The position numbers were made by a program, and so were the translations under genes. From the NCBI GenBank assembly GCA_951812585.1, contig OX638318.1, positions 3,134,350-3,198,349 on the forward strand: a DNA stretch of 64,000 nucleotides. The letters run 5' to 3'. The DNA is from Rhodothermales bacterium (GTDB lineage: Bacteria; Bacteroidota; Rhodothermia; Rhodothermales; Bin80). Below the pieces are notes generated by a model. The model was not told the origin of the DNA. It did no database searches and was given only the letters and a program-made list of their open reading frames with translations. The first letter of the stretch is position 1; each line of letters begins with the position of its first letter. Shown here one piece after another: positions 26,554-36,170 of the stretch.

Positions 26554-28037
26554 TAGCGTTTTCTGGTGCTCGCCATCCGCGTAAGAAACTCCACGAGTAA
26601 CCGCACCCCAAAGCCGGTCCCGCCCTCAGGACGGTACGGCATCGCCTTCTGGAGAAAAGCCGGGCCCGCCAGATCCACATGGAGCCAGTCGTAGTCCACA
26701 AAATGCTCTAGGAATTTGGCAGCCGTTATGCTGCCGGCCTCACGGTTACCGATGTTCTTGATGTCCGCTACATGGCTTCGCAACGCATCGCCGTAATGCG
26801 CATGCATCGGCATCGGATGTACCAGATCGCCGCTTTGATCGCCGGCCTCGCACAAGGCCGCGATGGGACCCCGATTGGTCATTGCAGCGGCGACCTTGCT
26901 GCCCAAGGCAACAACCTGCGCGCCGGTCAGCGTCGCAAGATCGATTACGAGCTCCGGACGGTAGATCTTCGCGTAAGACAACGCATCTGCAAGGATCAGG
27001 CGTCCTTCAGCATCGGTGTTGAGCACTTCGACCGTCTTGCCGGAGTGCATCGTTAGGACATCGCCGGGCACGTACGCAAACGCCCCCGGACGGTTGTCTG
27101 TCGCGGGCACCAGCCCCACAACGTACAACGGAACGTCCAGGCGGGCTAGCGCCTCCAGCGTCCCAATGACCGCGGCACCCCCGGCCATGTCCGCCTTCAT
27201 GTGATCCATCGAGTCCTTGGTGGGCTTCAAAGACAAACCGCCCGTATCGAACACGATGCCCTTCCCCACGAGTACCACCGGTCGACTATTGGCCGCTTTG
27301 CTCGGCTGCCAAGTCATCTCAATAAATGCAGGCGGTTCTGGGCTGCCGCGATTGACGGCGAGAAGACCGCCCATCTTTTCGTGCTCAATCTCTGCCTTGT
27401 CCCACACTGTTACGTCGAAACCGTTCTTCTTGGCGTGCCTTTCGACGGCCTTGCCCAGCAACGTAGGAGTTTTTTCATGCGGCGACATGTTGACGAGGTC
27501 GCGCGCGGTGCAGGTCGATTCTGCAATCACACGCCCGCGTTCCGCACCGCGCCGCACGGCTTGTTCATGCGCCCCAGCATGCAGAACGAAGCGCTCAGTG
27601 CGATCATGCGTGCGCTCGTCCTCTTCCTTGTAACGCTGAAATTCGTACGATGCAAGCATGAATCCCTCCACCAGTGCCTGCCCCGTCACATCGCTGTCGA
27701 GCGCCACGTCCGGTATACGAAGCGCCACGGTGGTGCCATTGGTCTTTTTTGCCAGCGCAGCACCCGTAGCAGCGGCCTCGCGGAGTGCTTCGGCATCATC
27801 GGCTGAATCCCCCAAACCGACAAAAGCCACGCGATGTGCGCGGGTGGCAGCCGGGTAAACCACGACAGATTCGCCTGCCTTGCCGGAAAAGTCCGACAAC
27901 GTCAACTCTAGTGCTTGGCCTATTTCGCCCCCGATATTTTCCGCCGTGATGCCTGCATCCCCTTCGGTCACAAGGAGCAGCAGGAGGTCCACATCCAGAC
28001 TGACAAGCGGCAAGGTCGTTACAGAGACTTTCATCAT
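26553..28037 (-). CDS. pepA: leucyl aminopeptidase (M17 family)
   Basis: A 494-residue cytosol aminopeptidase that removes N-terminal residues from peptides, with two metal ions per subunit. The N-terminal macro-like domain covers about 1-160, the catalytic domain the rest. Key segments: VLVGKGIVFDTGGLSLKP with the metal-binding lysine and aspartate, MKADMAGGAAV, and NTDAEGRLILADAL with the second metal site and the catalytic arginine. Length is typical. The start overlaps the nrnA stop by 4 bp (ATGA at 28034-28037), and a second ATG follows directly. It is in an nrnA-pepA-pdxA run on the minus strand. Confidence 0.95.
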   Translation of the reverse strand: MMKVSVTTLPLVSLDVDLLLLLVTEGDAGITAENIGGEIGQALELTLSDFSGKAGESVVVYPAATRAHRVAFVGLGDSADDAEALREAAATGAALAKKTNGTTVALRIPDVALDSDVTGQALVEGFMLASYEFQRYKEEDERTHDRTERFVLHAGAHEQAVRRGAERGRVIAESTCTARDLVNMSPHEKTPTLLGKAVERHAKKNGFDVTVWDKAEIEHEKMGGLLAVNRGSPEPPAFIEMTWQPSKAANSRPVVLVGKGIVFDTGGLSLKPTKDSMDHMKADMAGGAAVIGTLEALARLDVPLYVVGLVPATDNRPGAFAYVPGDVLTMHSGKTVEVLNTDAEGRLILADALSYAKIYRPELVIDLATLTGAQVVALGSKVAAAMTNRGPIAALCEAGDQSGDLVHPMPMHAHYGDALRSHVADIKNIGNREAGSITAAKFLEHFVDYDWLHVDLAGPAFLQKAMPYRPEGGTGFGVRLLVEFLTRMASTRKR

Positions 28038-29089
28038 ATTCCAGTTAGGATCGATAGATACTGCTTGTCATCCGCCGAGAGCTCATCTTCAACCGGTGCC
28101 TCCGCCAGACTGATGTGCTTCGGCGCAGACTTGACTACCGTGTCAATGATCTCCTGCAGCGGGCCCCGTATAAAGGCACCCGCTGCATTCCGGTGACCGC
28201 CGCCGCCGAATGATCGCGCCCACCCATCCACGGCGCACGCACCCTTGGATCGAAAGCTCACCTTGACGCCCTTGCGTGTTTCCGAAAACACCAGCGCTGC
28301 TTCCACGCCCTCTACGGCCATCGCGAATTCCACGAAGCCCTCCGTATCCTGATAGTCTGCCGATGTGGTTTCGAGCATGTTGCGCGTGACCACGATGTAG
28401 GCCAGCTTGCCATCAAAACGCAGCGTGAGAGTGTTCATAACGTGCCCTAGCAGCCTGGGCCACTCGGGGGTGTGCGTCTGGTATATTTCGGCGTATACCT
28501 CAGCGGGTTTCCTGGCACCCCGGTCCAGTACGTCGGCAACGATGCGATGCACCGCCGGCGTAACCGTAGCATACCGGAACTGCCCCGTATCGGTCATGAT
28601 CGCCACATACAGCGCAGTAGCTACCGGTCCTCGGAGCAGCGCCTCATCCCATGCCTTGATCAGCGCGTAAACCAATTCGCCCGTAGCCGCTGCATCCTCT
28701 CGCACATAGGACAGATCAAACCATGACTCCGGTTGCCGATGATGATCTATCAGAATCTTGATCCCTGCCGTGTCCTGCACTAGATCCCCGATGCCAGTCC
28801 CCAGGCGGTGGGCAGCATTGAGGTCCAACACTACGATGGCCTCAGCCCGCAACAGTGTACTGACTTGCGCCAGCGAATCTGTAAAGACCTGAATGTCTTC
28901 AGCACCATCCATCCATGCCAGCGTACTGGGCACGGTGTGGGCATTGATCATCGTCACGGACTTGCCTAACTGCCTCAAAAAAAGCCCAAGAGCGAGCTGA
29001 GAACCTATCGCGTCCCCGTCAGGACGAATATGCGTCGTGATTACAATGCGCTGAAGGCTCCGCAAGACCACAATGATGTCTTCAACCAT
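28034..29089 (-). CDS. nrnA: DHH-family nanoRNase / pAp phosphatase
   Basis: A 351-residue DHH/DHHA1 phosphoesterase of the NrnA type, which degrades short oligoribonucleotides and can dephosphorylate 3'-phosphoadenosine 5'-phosphate. HIRPDGDAIGSQLAL supplies the first metal site, VLDLNAAHR the second, LIDHH the DHH motif, and FGGGGHRNAAGAFI the C-terminal DHHA1 substrate loop. Length and spacing are normal. It is first in a coupled series with pepA and pdxA. A 252 bp gap separates it from murF upstream. Confidence 0.93.
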   Translation of the reverse strand: MVEDIIVVLRSLQRIVITTHIRPDGDAIGSQLALGLFLRQLGKSVTMINAHTVPSTLAWMDGAEDIQVFTDSLAQVSTLLRAEAIVVLDLNAAHRLGTGIGDLVQDTAGIKILIDHHRQPESWFDLSYVREDAAATGELVYALIKAWDEALLRGPVATALYVAIMTDTGQFRYATVTPAVHRIVADVLDRGARKPAEVYAEIYQTHTPEWPRLLGHVMNTLTLRFDGKLAYIVVTRNMLETTSADYQDTEGFVEFAMAVEGVEAALVFSETRKGVKVSFRSKGACAVDGWARSFGGGGHRNAAGAFIRGPLQEIIDTVVKSAPKHISLAEAPVEDELSADDKQYLSILTGI

Positions 29090-29341
29090 AGGCGCAGCTC
29101 AACCCGTAGATATGGAACAGTTTAACGCCAATAGCGGCAGCATGTTCGTACGTGCAGACGTGTGCGTTCATAGCACGCGTTGAATGCATGCACACCATTC
29201 CGTTAGTAAACAAACGAGCGGCCGTGTACACCTGTGGCGTCATCAGCGGCGAACCCAGCTTTTCTGCCGCGCGCGTGATAGGAAGCGATTGCAGACTGGT
29301 TGAGACATACGCGCCCCGCTACTAGTACAATGCGGGGCGTC
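29090..29341. other. spacer between murF and nrnA
   Basis: A 252 bp gap holding a GC hairpin at the murF end and otherwise no recognisable element; it should contain the nrnA-pepA-pdxA promoter. Confidence 0.35.
29312..29339 (-). terminator. hairpin directly after murF
   Basis: CGCCCCGC (29312-29319) and GCGGGGCG (29332-29339) form a perfect 8 bp stem with a 12-base loop, 2 bp past the murF stop codon. There is no T tract on the minus strand, so it may be a processing or stability structure rather than an intrinsic terminator. Confidence 0.45.
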
Positions 29342-30643
29342 TCAGATCGCTTGCCAGCTTTCAGACTGCCGACACAGGACCGTCGTGGAATCCGTGTCTT
29401 CGTCCAGCAACGCCCGACTGATGCGCTCCATGCGGACGCCTTGCGAGCCTTTCACCAGGAAGGCGTCGGCTGGACCTGGTACTGCGGGATGGCCGCTTCG
29501 CAAGGCTTCGACCGCTTCGTGCGCGCTGCTGAATACCACAATGGCCCGACGCACTGCTGGCGGCAACATTCCGTGTGCTTCGGCCATGCACTGGCCGACC
29601 AGAACAAGGCGATCCGTGGTGCGTGACGCTGCCCGGATGATTCGGAGGTGCTCCGCAGCGGACTCGGAGCCGAGCTCCAGCATATCGCCAAGGTAGGCGA
29701 TGCGGCGCTGGGCTGGCTCGCGCGACAGAACGCGGAGCGCGCTGAGCGTAGTCGCCGGCGAAGCGTTATAGGTATCATCAATGAGCGTACAACCCGAACG
29801 GCCTGGCAGCTTTGAAAGTCGACCCTTTTCCGGTTGAAGCAAGCCAAGGCGCGCGTTGATGGCCGCGCGAGACATGCCTAGCACATGCCCAACAGAAAAC
29901 GCGGCCAACGCCAAGTAGATGGCATGGTCGCCGAGAAGCGGGAGGGTCGCGGTGATGTGGTTCGGTCCTATGTCGCAGGCAGCGCGCGTACCGTAACGCA
30001 CGGTGCGTCCCGTGTGCATCTTCTCCATCGCGGATACGTGCGGATCGTCCGCGTTAAGGCATGCAACCCCGCTGCCCGTCAGGGCTCCCACAATTTCCGC
30101 CTTGGTACGGGCCACACGTGCAATGGTACCAAACGACTCAAGATGCACACCATACACGTTGGTGACAACAGAAACGTCCGGGGGAAAATAGCCGCAAAGC
30201 TCGGCGATGTCACCCGACTGGCTCGCACCCATCTCCAGCACGACCTTCGTGCTCCGGTCAAAGTCGTTGTTCAATAACGTCAGCGAAATACCCAGGACGG
30301 TGTTCAGATTGCCTGTAGTGGACAGCACTGGAAACTGCCCGCGGAGCACCTTCGTGATGGCATTGCGCGTACTGGTCTTGCCAACCGAGCCTGTGATGGC
30401 CACGACGGTCGGGCCGCACGCCAACAGCTTCTTATGTGCCTCCAATGCCAGGAACCGTTCGGCATTGTCAACCAGCGTCACGGCGACATGGCACGGCGTA
30501 GCAACAGGGCGTTCCACCACCACGCCGCGGGCGCCCTTGCGGATGGCTTCCGCAATAAAGTCATGGCCATCAAACCGCTCACCGCGGATGGCTACATACG
30601 TTTCGCCGGGGCGGAGGGTGCGCGTATCGGTCGAGTAACGCAT
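29342..30643 (-). CDS. murF: UDP-N-acetylmuramoyl-tripeptide--D-alanyl-D-alanine ligase
   Basis: A 433-residue Mur ligase of the MurF type, adding D-Ala-D-Ala to the UDP-MurNAc-tripeptide with ATP. The N-terminal substrate domain has STDTRTLRPGETYVAIRG with FDGHDFI. The ATP loop is AITGSVGKTST. The central domain has TTGNLNTVLGISLTLL, which distinguishes MurF, and LEMGASQSGDI. DDTYNASPATT is the C-terminal domain marker. ddl ends at its start codon (TGATG), so the two D-Ala-D-Ala steps are encoded together: Ddl makes the dipeptide and MurF attaches it. No other mur/fts genes are in view. Confidence 0.94.
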   Translation of the reverse strand: MRYSTDTRTLRPGETYVAIRGERFDGHDFIAEAIRKGARGVVVERPVATPCHVAVTLVDNAERFLALEAHKKLLACGPTVVAITGSVGKTSTRNAITKVLRGQFPVLSTTGNLNTVLGISLTLLNNDFDRSTKVVLEMGASQSGDIAELCGYFPPDVSVVTNVYGVHLESFGTIARVARTKAEIVGALTGSGVACLNADDPHVSAMEKMHTGRTVRYGTRAACDIGPNHITATLPLLGDHAIYLALAAFSVGHVLGMSRAAINARLGLLQPEKGRLSKLPGRSGCTLIDDTYNASPATTLSALRVLSREPAQRRIAYLGDMLELGSESAAEHLRIIRAASRTTDRLVLVGQCMAEAHGMLPPAVRRAIVVFSSAHEAVEALRSGHPAVPGPADAFLVKGSQGVRMERISRALLDEDTDSTTVLCRQSESWQAI

Positions 30644-31704
30644 CAGCGATTACGCAATAGCTTTGCGCTGCGTACATGGCGTGCCAAAGCATCGGCGATG
30701 AGCTCATCAATCAGCTCCGCAAAGCTCAGGCCTGTGTGCGCCCAAAGAACTGGAAACATGGAATGCCGCGTGAAGCCCGGAATCGTGTTGACCTCGTTGA
30801 TCCAGAGATGGTCATTCGTGTCCAGGAAAAAGTCCACACGGGCCATGCCTGCGCAGCAGAGCGCGCGATAGGCCTTTATGGCCAGCGCCGGCAGTTGAGC
30901 AGCGACCGCATCCGGCAGGTCCGCCGGGATGAGAAGGGTGGTAGCCGCCTCGTCCTGATACTTTGCTTTGTACGAATAGAACTCGTGCGTGGTGACTATC
31001 TCCCCGGGCACGGAAACGCGTGGGTGCACAGACCCGATAACCGCACACTCGATCTCGCGGCCTTCAATGAATTCCTCCACTACGACCTTGTGGTCGTATC
31101 TGAATGCGTGGGCAAGCGCGGAATCAAACGCTTCCTGCGTCGCCGCCTTGCCAATGCCTACGGACGAGCCGGTATTGGCCGGCTTGACAAACAAAGGGCT
31201 GCCCAGGACTCGTGCGCACTGCGCATACGTATACAGATTAGCTTCACCGCTGTGCAGCACCAGACATCGCGCCGTTGGCAGGCCCGCCTGGAGCAGCAGC
31301 CGTTTCATCACATCCTTATCCATCCCAATGGCCGACCCAAGGACGCCGGAACCCACACAGGCAATGCCGTACGCTTGCAAGAGGCCTTGCACTGTGCCGT
31401 CCTCTCCGTTAGGACCGTGCAATACTGGAAAGACCACATCCAGCCTGGCCAGCTCAGCAAAGGGCGGTGTAGCGGATAGCAGCCTTCCCTTGTGGGGCAG
31501 CAGGACTACCGGAGATCCGGCATCGCCATGGGGCCAAGCGCCTCCAGCCGCAGGCTTGATCAGGCGCCAACCTCCATCCTGCCCTATCTCAATCAGGCTG
31601 ATTACGTAGCGTTCCCTGTCGGCGGCTGTATATATGGCCTGGGCTGAGGCAATGGAGATTTCGTGCTCTGCTGACTGGCCCCCAAAGAGGAGCCCGATAT
31701 GCAT
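30643..31704 (-). CDS. ddl: D-alanine--D-alanine ligase
   Basis: A 353-residue ATP-grasp enzyme that joins two D-alanines. MHIGLLFGGQSAEHEISIAS is the classic opening, FPVLHGPNGEDGTVQGLL contains the substrate-binding stretch, PLFVKPANTGSSVGIGK the ATP-grasp loop, EEFIEGREIECAV the next motif, and INEVNTIPGFT the metal-binding end. A GTG 12 bp upstream could start it, but ATG 31704 has a GTGAGG ribosome-binding site six bases before it. It overlaps the next gene, murF, by one base. Confidence 0.95.
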   Translation of the reverse strand: MHIGLLFGGQSAEHEISIASAQAIYTAADRERYVISLIEIGQDGGWRLIKPAAGGAWPHGDAGSPVVLLPHKGRLLSATPPFAELARLDVVFPVLHGPNGEDGTVQGLLQAYGIACVGSGVLGSAIGMDKDVMKRLLLQAGLPTARCLVLHSGEANLYTYAQCARVLGSPLFVKPANTGSSVGIGKAATQEAFDSALAHAFRYDHKVVVEEFIEGREIECAVIGSVHPRVSVPGEIVTTHEFYSYKAKYQDEAATTLLIPADLPDAVAAQLPALAIKAYRALCCAGMARVDFFLDTNDHLWINEVNTIPGFTRHSMFPVLWAHTGLSFAELIDELIADALARHVRSAKLLRNR

Positions 31705-31710
31705 CTTGCG

Positions 31711-31716
31711 CCTCAC
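31711..31716 (-). promoter_or_regulatory. ribosome-binding site of ddl
   Basis: GTGAGG, six bases before ATG 31704. The GTG that would be the alternative start is itself the first half of this site, which supports the ATG. Confidence 0.55.
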
Positions 31717-31827
31717 CGGCCTTGCGGCCCAATGTGCGCGCGGCCGCCCTTACCGACTGCACCTGGAGCATGGTGTGCACCCGGTGCATGGAGCGGTGCG
31801 ACGCAGTGCACCTGCGCCCAGCGCACG

Positions 31828-33114
31828 CTACGCATTAGTCACCATCTGCCCGTTGTTGTAGATGGCCCAGGCTCTACCCACCAGCTGCGTGCCGACAAAC
31901 GGTGTATTACTGCTTTTCGAATGAATATGACCGGCCTCGAAGGTCCACTTCGTTTCGGCATCAAAGATGGTCAGGTTTGCTGGTGCCCCAACGCGAATTA
32001 CCGGCACAGGAATACGGAAAATCTGCCTGGGCGCCACGCAGAGCTTGAAAATGGCTTCGGCCGTGCTCAGGAATCCTTCGGCGATGATGTAACGGCCCGT
32101 AAGGCCCCAGGCAGTTTCCAACCCTATAATCCCGAACGGTGCTTCAGTGAACTCTACGTCCTTTTCGAACGCGGCATGGGGCGCATGGTCCGTGCAGATC
32201 GCGTCGATCGTTCCGTCCTGAAGTCCGCGCTTGATCGCCTCTACATCAGCTTCGGTGCGCAGCGGCGGATGCATCTTCGTCGCCGTCGAAAATCCACTCT
32301 CTTCCACGGCTGCATCTGTGAGTGCAAAATGGTGCGTGCAAACTTCCGTGGTCACGTTCATGCCTTTGGACTTGGCGCTCCGCACCAAGGCTACGCTGGC
32401 AGCGGTTGAGATGTGCGGAACATGCAGGTACGCACCGGTAAGCTCCGTCAGCAGCAGGTCACGCGCGAGCATGGACTCTTCCGATAACGCCGGCACCGGC
32501 CTTATCCCCAAGCGTGTTGACACAGCGCCCTCATTCATGTGACCCTTGGTACCCATCGTCTGGTCCTCCAAGTGGTTCACAATGACCCGGTCCAGTGTCG
32601 AGGCGTATTCCAGTGCACGGCGCATCAGGTGGCCATTGTGCACGGGAGAGCCATCATCGCTGAAGGCGACGGCTCCGCTCTCAGCAAGTTCAAAGAGGGG
32701 CGCAAGCTCCAACCCTTCCCGTTTCTTGGACACGCAGGCGATCGGATGGACATCAACAGGAAGGCCTGCCGCGCGCTTCATAATCGCTTGCACCACTTCG
32801 CTCGAATCAGTCGGCGGCATGGTGTTGGGCTGGCAGGCAACGGCAGTGAAGCCCCCAAAAGCCGCGGCGCGGCATCCGGATGCAATGGTTTCCTTGTGCT
32901 CAAAGCCTGGCTCGCGCAGGTGTACGTGCATATCCATCCAGCCCGGCGAAATCAGCCGGTTGTGTGCGTCGTAGCATTGAATCCCGGGTGTCTTGACGCT
33001 GAGGTTTTCGCCGATGGCGGCAATACGCCCGTGTTCAACCACAATGTCAGCGCGGCGCTTGGCACCCGAATGCGGGTCAAGAAGTGTCCCACCCCGGATA
33101 AGCCAATCTTGCAT
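31828..33114 (-). CDS. pyrC: dihydroorotase (class I)
   Basis: A 428-residue amidohydrolase that cyclises carbamoyl-aspartate to dihydroorotate in pyrimidine synthesis. GWMDMHVHLREPGFEHKETI carries the HxH zinc ligands and substrate arginine; CQPNTMPPTDS, NHLEDQ, VPHISTA, TTEVCTHHFALTD and ICTDHAPH supply the remaining metal and catalytic residues. Length and motifs match the long PyrC/DHOase class I rather than the E. coli short form. ATG 33114 starts MQDWLIRGGTLLDP, the standard N-terminus; the longer frame to 33219 adds unlikely hydrophobic/Cys residues. Inactive homologues (PyrC') exist, but all key residues appear to be kept here. Confidence 0.92.
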   Translation of the reverse strand: MQDWLIRGGTLLDPHSGAKRRADIVVEHGRIAAIGENLSVKTPGIQCYDAHNRLISPGWMDMHVHLREPGFEHKETIASGCRAAAFGGFTAVACQPNTMPPTDSSEVVQAIMKRAAGLPVDVHPIACVSKKREGLELAPLFELAESGAVAFSDDGSPVHNGHLMRRALEYASTLDRVIVNHLEDQTMGTKGHMNEGAVSTRLGIRPVPALSEESMLARDLLLTELTGAYLHVPHISTAASVALVRSAKSKGMNVTTEVCTHHFALTDAAVEESGFSTATKMHPPLRTEADVEAIKRGLQDGTIDAICTDHAPHAAFEKDVEFTEAPFGIIGLETAWGLTGRYIIAEGFLSTAEAIFKLCVAPRQIFRIPVPVIRVGAPANLTIFDAETKWTFEAGHIHSKSSNTPFVGTQLVGRAWAIYNNGQMVTNA

Positions 33115-33578
33115 CGTGCACCGCCTGCATAGACCTGTGCAAATATAGCATACGAGGGCCAAACGGATCGCCAAACACCACGCGCCTCGCGCAACATTCC
33201 ATGCGGTGCGGGGTATCACCGTCTGCGACCCGTTCTGTTACGACCTGTGCGGACTGCGGCGCCGTTCACACCCGGCCTTGCGCATGGCGCTGTGTTCATG
33301 CCGCGCTGCTGCCCCTTACGAAGGCAGTGCCCGGGCCAGGAGTGCTGCAGACTGGAGCGCTTTAGGGACTGTATAATCGCGGCTGCCACGTAGAATTAAT
33401 TCCTACCCACGAACAAGTGATCTTGCTGCCGGGAACCCTCCTGCAGCCAACCGTGCCACTGACAGCCCATCGACTGGCGCGCCTGCTGCTGGCAATCTCA
33501 CTACTGACCGGGCCGGCGTCTACGCGACACTGATCTCCCGCACCGCGGAATCTCCTGCACAAAACAAACACGTCCATT
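33115..33578. other. divergent intergenic region (pyrC / response regulator)
   Basis: A 464 bp spacer between divergent genes. It holds a TATAAT hexamer at 33372-33377 and no recognisable gene or RNA. Confidence 0.4.
33372..33377 (+). promoter_or_regulatory. candidate -10 box upstream of the two-component genes
   Basis: TGTATAAT (extended -10 form) about 200 bp before the response regulator. No clear -35 is present, so the assignment is weak. Confidence 0.25.
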
Positions 33579-34328
33579 ATGACAGTTCAAACCCTTGACC
33601 CCGGAGAGATTAACATCCTGATCGTAGAGGACGAAGAGGATGTCGCGGAAGTCGTACGTCACTTCTTTGAAGAAGAAGGCTACAATGTATCGGTAGCTTA
33701 TGATGGCGAGGAGGCACTGGCGAAGGCGAACCGCAAGGTCAACCTGATCCTGCTGGACATCATGCTGCCTAAGATTGATGGCTTTGAAGTCTGCAGGCGC
33801 TTGCGGTCACGCATAGAGACCGAAAAGATCCCCATCATATTCTTCAGCGCCAAGGTCGAAGATGAGGATCAGATTCGCGGCCTCATGCTCGGCGGTGATG
33901 ATTACCTGACCAAGCCCGCGGCGCCAGCCAGGATCCTAGCGCACGCTCATGCCGTGTTGCGCCGCTGCGGGGTTGAGCAGAGCAGCACATTGCAGGTGGA
34001 TGGCCTCACGATCTATGAGGACGAGTTTCGCGCATCCATTGATGGCGAAGACGTTGGTGTCACGCTCACCGAGTTTCAGCTCCTCCTCTACCTGGTACGG
34101 CACCCCCGAAGAGCATTTCGGCGGAGACATCTGCTGGAAACGATCTGGAGGGATGCCATGATGGTCACTGAGCGTACGGTGGATGCCCACATTAAGAACC
34201 TGCGCGAAAAGCTGGGCCCGTTCGCCGAAAACATTCAAACGGTCCGCGGTATAGGCTATCGCTTTGTGTACGATCGGGATGACGCCTACGATTTCGGGCG
34301 CGAAGATGCCCCGACGGAAACTGCATAG
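33579..34328 (+). CDS. OmpR/PhoB-family response regulator
   Basis: A 249-residue regulator. The receiver domain (about 11-125) has the acidic pair in VEDEED, the phospho-acceptor D60 in LILLDIMLPKIDG, and a conserved lysine in FFSAKVED. The C-terminal winged-helix DNA-binding domain (about 140-235) ends RTVDAHIKNLREKLG and VRGIGYRFVYD, typical of OmpR/PhoB proteins. The partner kinase gene overlaps its end by 23 bp, so the two form one operon. Its target genes are unknown; the cargo genes nearby are not obviously linked. Confidence 0.93.
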   Translation: MTVQTLDPGEINILIVEDEEDVAEVVRHFFEEEGYNVSVAYDGEEALAKANRKVNLILLDIMLPKIDGFEVCRRLRSRIETEKIPIIFFSAKVEDEDQIRGLMLGGDDYLTKPAAPARILAHAHAVLRRCGVEQSSTLQVDGLTIYEDEFRASIDGEDVGVTLTEFQLLLYLVRHPRRAFRRRHLLETIWRDAMMVTERTVDAHIKNLREKLGPFAENIQTVRGIGYRFVYDRDDAYDFGREDAPTETA

Positions 34329-35823
34329 GCCCGACCCTGGGCTGATTCCGAAGAGCCGCGGGCACCGCAGAAGCCTGCAATGGCTTCAAAAGCTCTGGGA
34401 AATAATCTTCCCGAGACGCGCATCCACGCAAACGTGGATGTTTCTGACGACCGTGCTTCTGGTCGCTGTCTCCACCATTGGCGTGATCCTGTATGTACTC
34501 TTTATTCACGGCAGCCAGGTCGAGGAAGCGGCCCGTGCTACGTATGCAGAAGAGGCCGCTGATGTGGCTCGCATCATAGACGAGGCCGCGTCCGACAGCG
34601 CAAAGGCAGCCGTGACTGCGGCCCTGTCGGATGCGATCCAAGCGAACATCGTAGTTGCCTTCGGAGAAGCCATCCGATGGAGTGCCAAGCCCGAGGGATT
34701 CGAGGCAGCAACCACGCAGGAAATGTGGTCAGAGATGTGGCAGCTTGCAGCGAGCCAAGGCTTTGCTTACCGGAGCCGACTGACGCCGGATGGCGAGCAT
34801 CGGGTGCTCGTCGTATCCAATTTACCGCTGTCTGGAGGTACCGTGGGCATAGAACAGGCAGAGAGTCCGCTGCACACGACGGCGCGGCGAATGCGCCGCA
34901 CCCTTCTGGTAGGCATGATCATGGCGATCATCATGGCAATGATCAGCAGCTGGATTGCTGCGGACAAGGTGACCAAGCCACTGCATGCCATCGGGCGGAG
35001 TGCAAATGACATCACCGCGGGAAAGCTGGATACTCCGATACGCGTTGAAACACGCTCTGCAGAAATCCAGGACCTGGCTGACCACTTGGATGAGATGCAT
35101 GTCCGTTACCGCGAAAAGATCGTCGAACTGGAGCGCCTTACGCGGCTTCAGGGCGAGTTCATTGGCAACGTGTCCCATGAGGTCCGCAACCCGATTTTTG
35201 CCATCAGCGGATACTTGGAGGCGCTGGGATCAGCCAAACTCGCAGCCGCCAAGCGGAAGAAGTTCTCAGCGGCTGGCCTCATGAATCTGTCGCGGCTGGG
35301 TAATCTCTTTGAAAGCCTCATCGAGATCGCGCGGCTTGAATATCGCGAGGATTGGATCCGGCCTACCATATTCGATGTCACACAGCTCGCTGGCGAGGTA
35401 TCAGAAATGCTTCGCCCAAAAGCAGAAGGCAAAGGCCTTGTGCTGGATGTCAAGGGCGAACCTGCGCACGTGCGGGCGGACCGAGACAGGATTCGGCGCG
35501 TGCTTGTGAACCTGATCGAGAACGCCATCGTGTACAGCGATCAGGGTGCTGTCTGGTGTCATATTGTGCACCAGGAAGGTAAGGTTCTTGTTGAGATAGC
35601 TGACCAGGGCCGCGGCATCAAAAAGGAGCACCAAGAGCACATCTTTGAGCGATTCTACCGGGTAGAGCCGGACCGTTCGCGCAAAAGCGGCGGCGCTGGC
35701 CTAGGCCTCTCAATCGTGAAACAGATCCTGCAGGCGCACAAGGAAACCATCCATGTGGCCAGTGAGCGCGATCAGGGTACGCAGTTCTGGTTCACGCTGC
35801 CGCATGCAGAAACACCGGCATAG
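34306..35823 (+). CDS. membrane sensor histidine kinase
   Basis: A 505-residue kinase, partner of the preceding regulator. It has a first membrane helix (about residues 45-65: FLTTVLLVAVSTIGVILYVLF), a periplasmic sensor of roughly 140 residues, a second helix (MIMAIIMAMISSWIAADKV), then a HAMP linker. The HisKA domain has EFIGNVSHEVRNPIFAISGY with phospho-accepting H291; the ATPase domain has the N box VNLIENAIVYS, G1 EIADQGRGI, an F box region HIFERFYR, and G2 GAGLGLSIVKQI. ATG 34306 is preferred, giving a 23 bp overlap; the next in-frame ATG (34438) would remove the N-terminus before the first helix. The periplasmic sensor has no recognised fold, so the signal is unknown. Confidence 0.9.
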   Translation: MPRRKLHRPDPGLIPKSRGHRRSLQWLQKLWEIIFPRRASTQTWMFLTTVLLVAVSTIGVILYVLFIHGSQVEEAARATYAEEAADVARIIDEAASDSAKAAVTAALSDAIQANIVVAFGEAIRWSAKPEGFEAATTQEMWSEMWQLAASQGFAYRSRLTPDGEHRVLVVSNLPLSGGTVGIEQAESPLHTTARRMRRTLLVGMIMAIIMAMISSWIAADKVTKPLHAIGRSANDITAGKLDTPIRVETRSAEIQDLADHLDEMHVRYREKIVELERLTRLQGEFIGNVSHEVRNPIFAISGYLEALGSAKLAAAKRKKFSAAGLMNLSRLGNLFESLIEIARLEYREDWIRPTIFDVTQLAGEVSEMLRPKAEGKGLVLDVKGEPAHVRADRDRIRRVLVNLIENAIVYSDQGAVWCHIVHQEGKVLVEIADQGRGIKKEHQEHIFERFYRVEPDRSRKSGGAGLGLSIVKQILQAHKETIHVASERDQGTQFWFTLPHAETPA

Positions 35824-36170
35824 CTCCCGAACCTGATGCGCCGATGCAGCTTCCCCGCAGTCTTCGGCGATCAGATCCAGGAATTCCGACCTGCGCCTGG
35901 CGCGCCCGGACAGCCGCCAGGAACCTGGTGGTTATGGGCACTCCGCAAAGGCCTGGGCAATGCTCGCCTGAAGTGCCCCTTTAGCCGGCCGTATGCGGTC
36001 GGCGCAGTCATCCCGTTAGCGACTGAACAGCCAGCAAGCAATTGGGCCGACCTGGCCGCGCGCGGCACACGGCCAGGGGTTGGAACCACACGCTCCACCA
36101 AAGCGTATTCTTTGGTCCTTGTGCATGCAATCTTTTGCCAAGGTTTGGACTGCAACAGTCCGCTGAACCT
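35824..36170. other. spacer before the E1 gene
   Basis: A 347 bp stretch. The E1 frame is open through its last part (from 36042), but the residues there are not family-like. No other feature seen. Confidence 0.35.

Noticed and set aside
30676..31479. 267-residue plus-strand frame
   Set aside because: Antisense to ddl, which has all family motifs.
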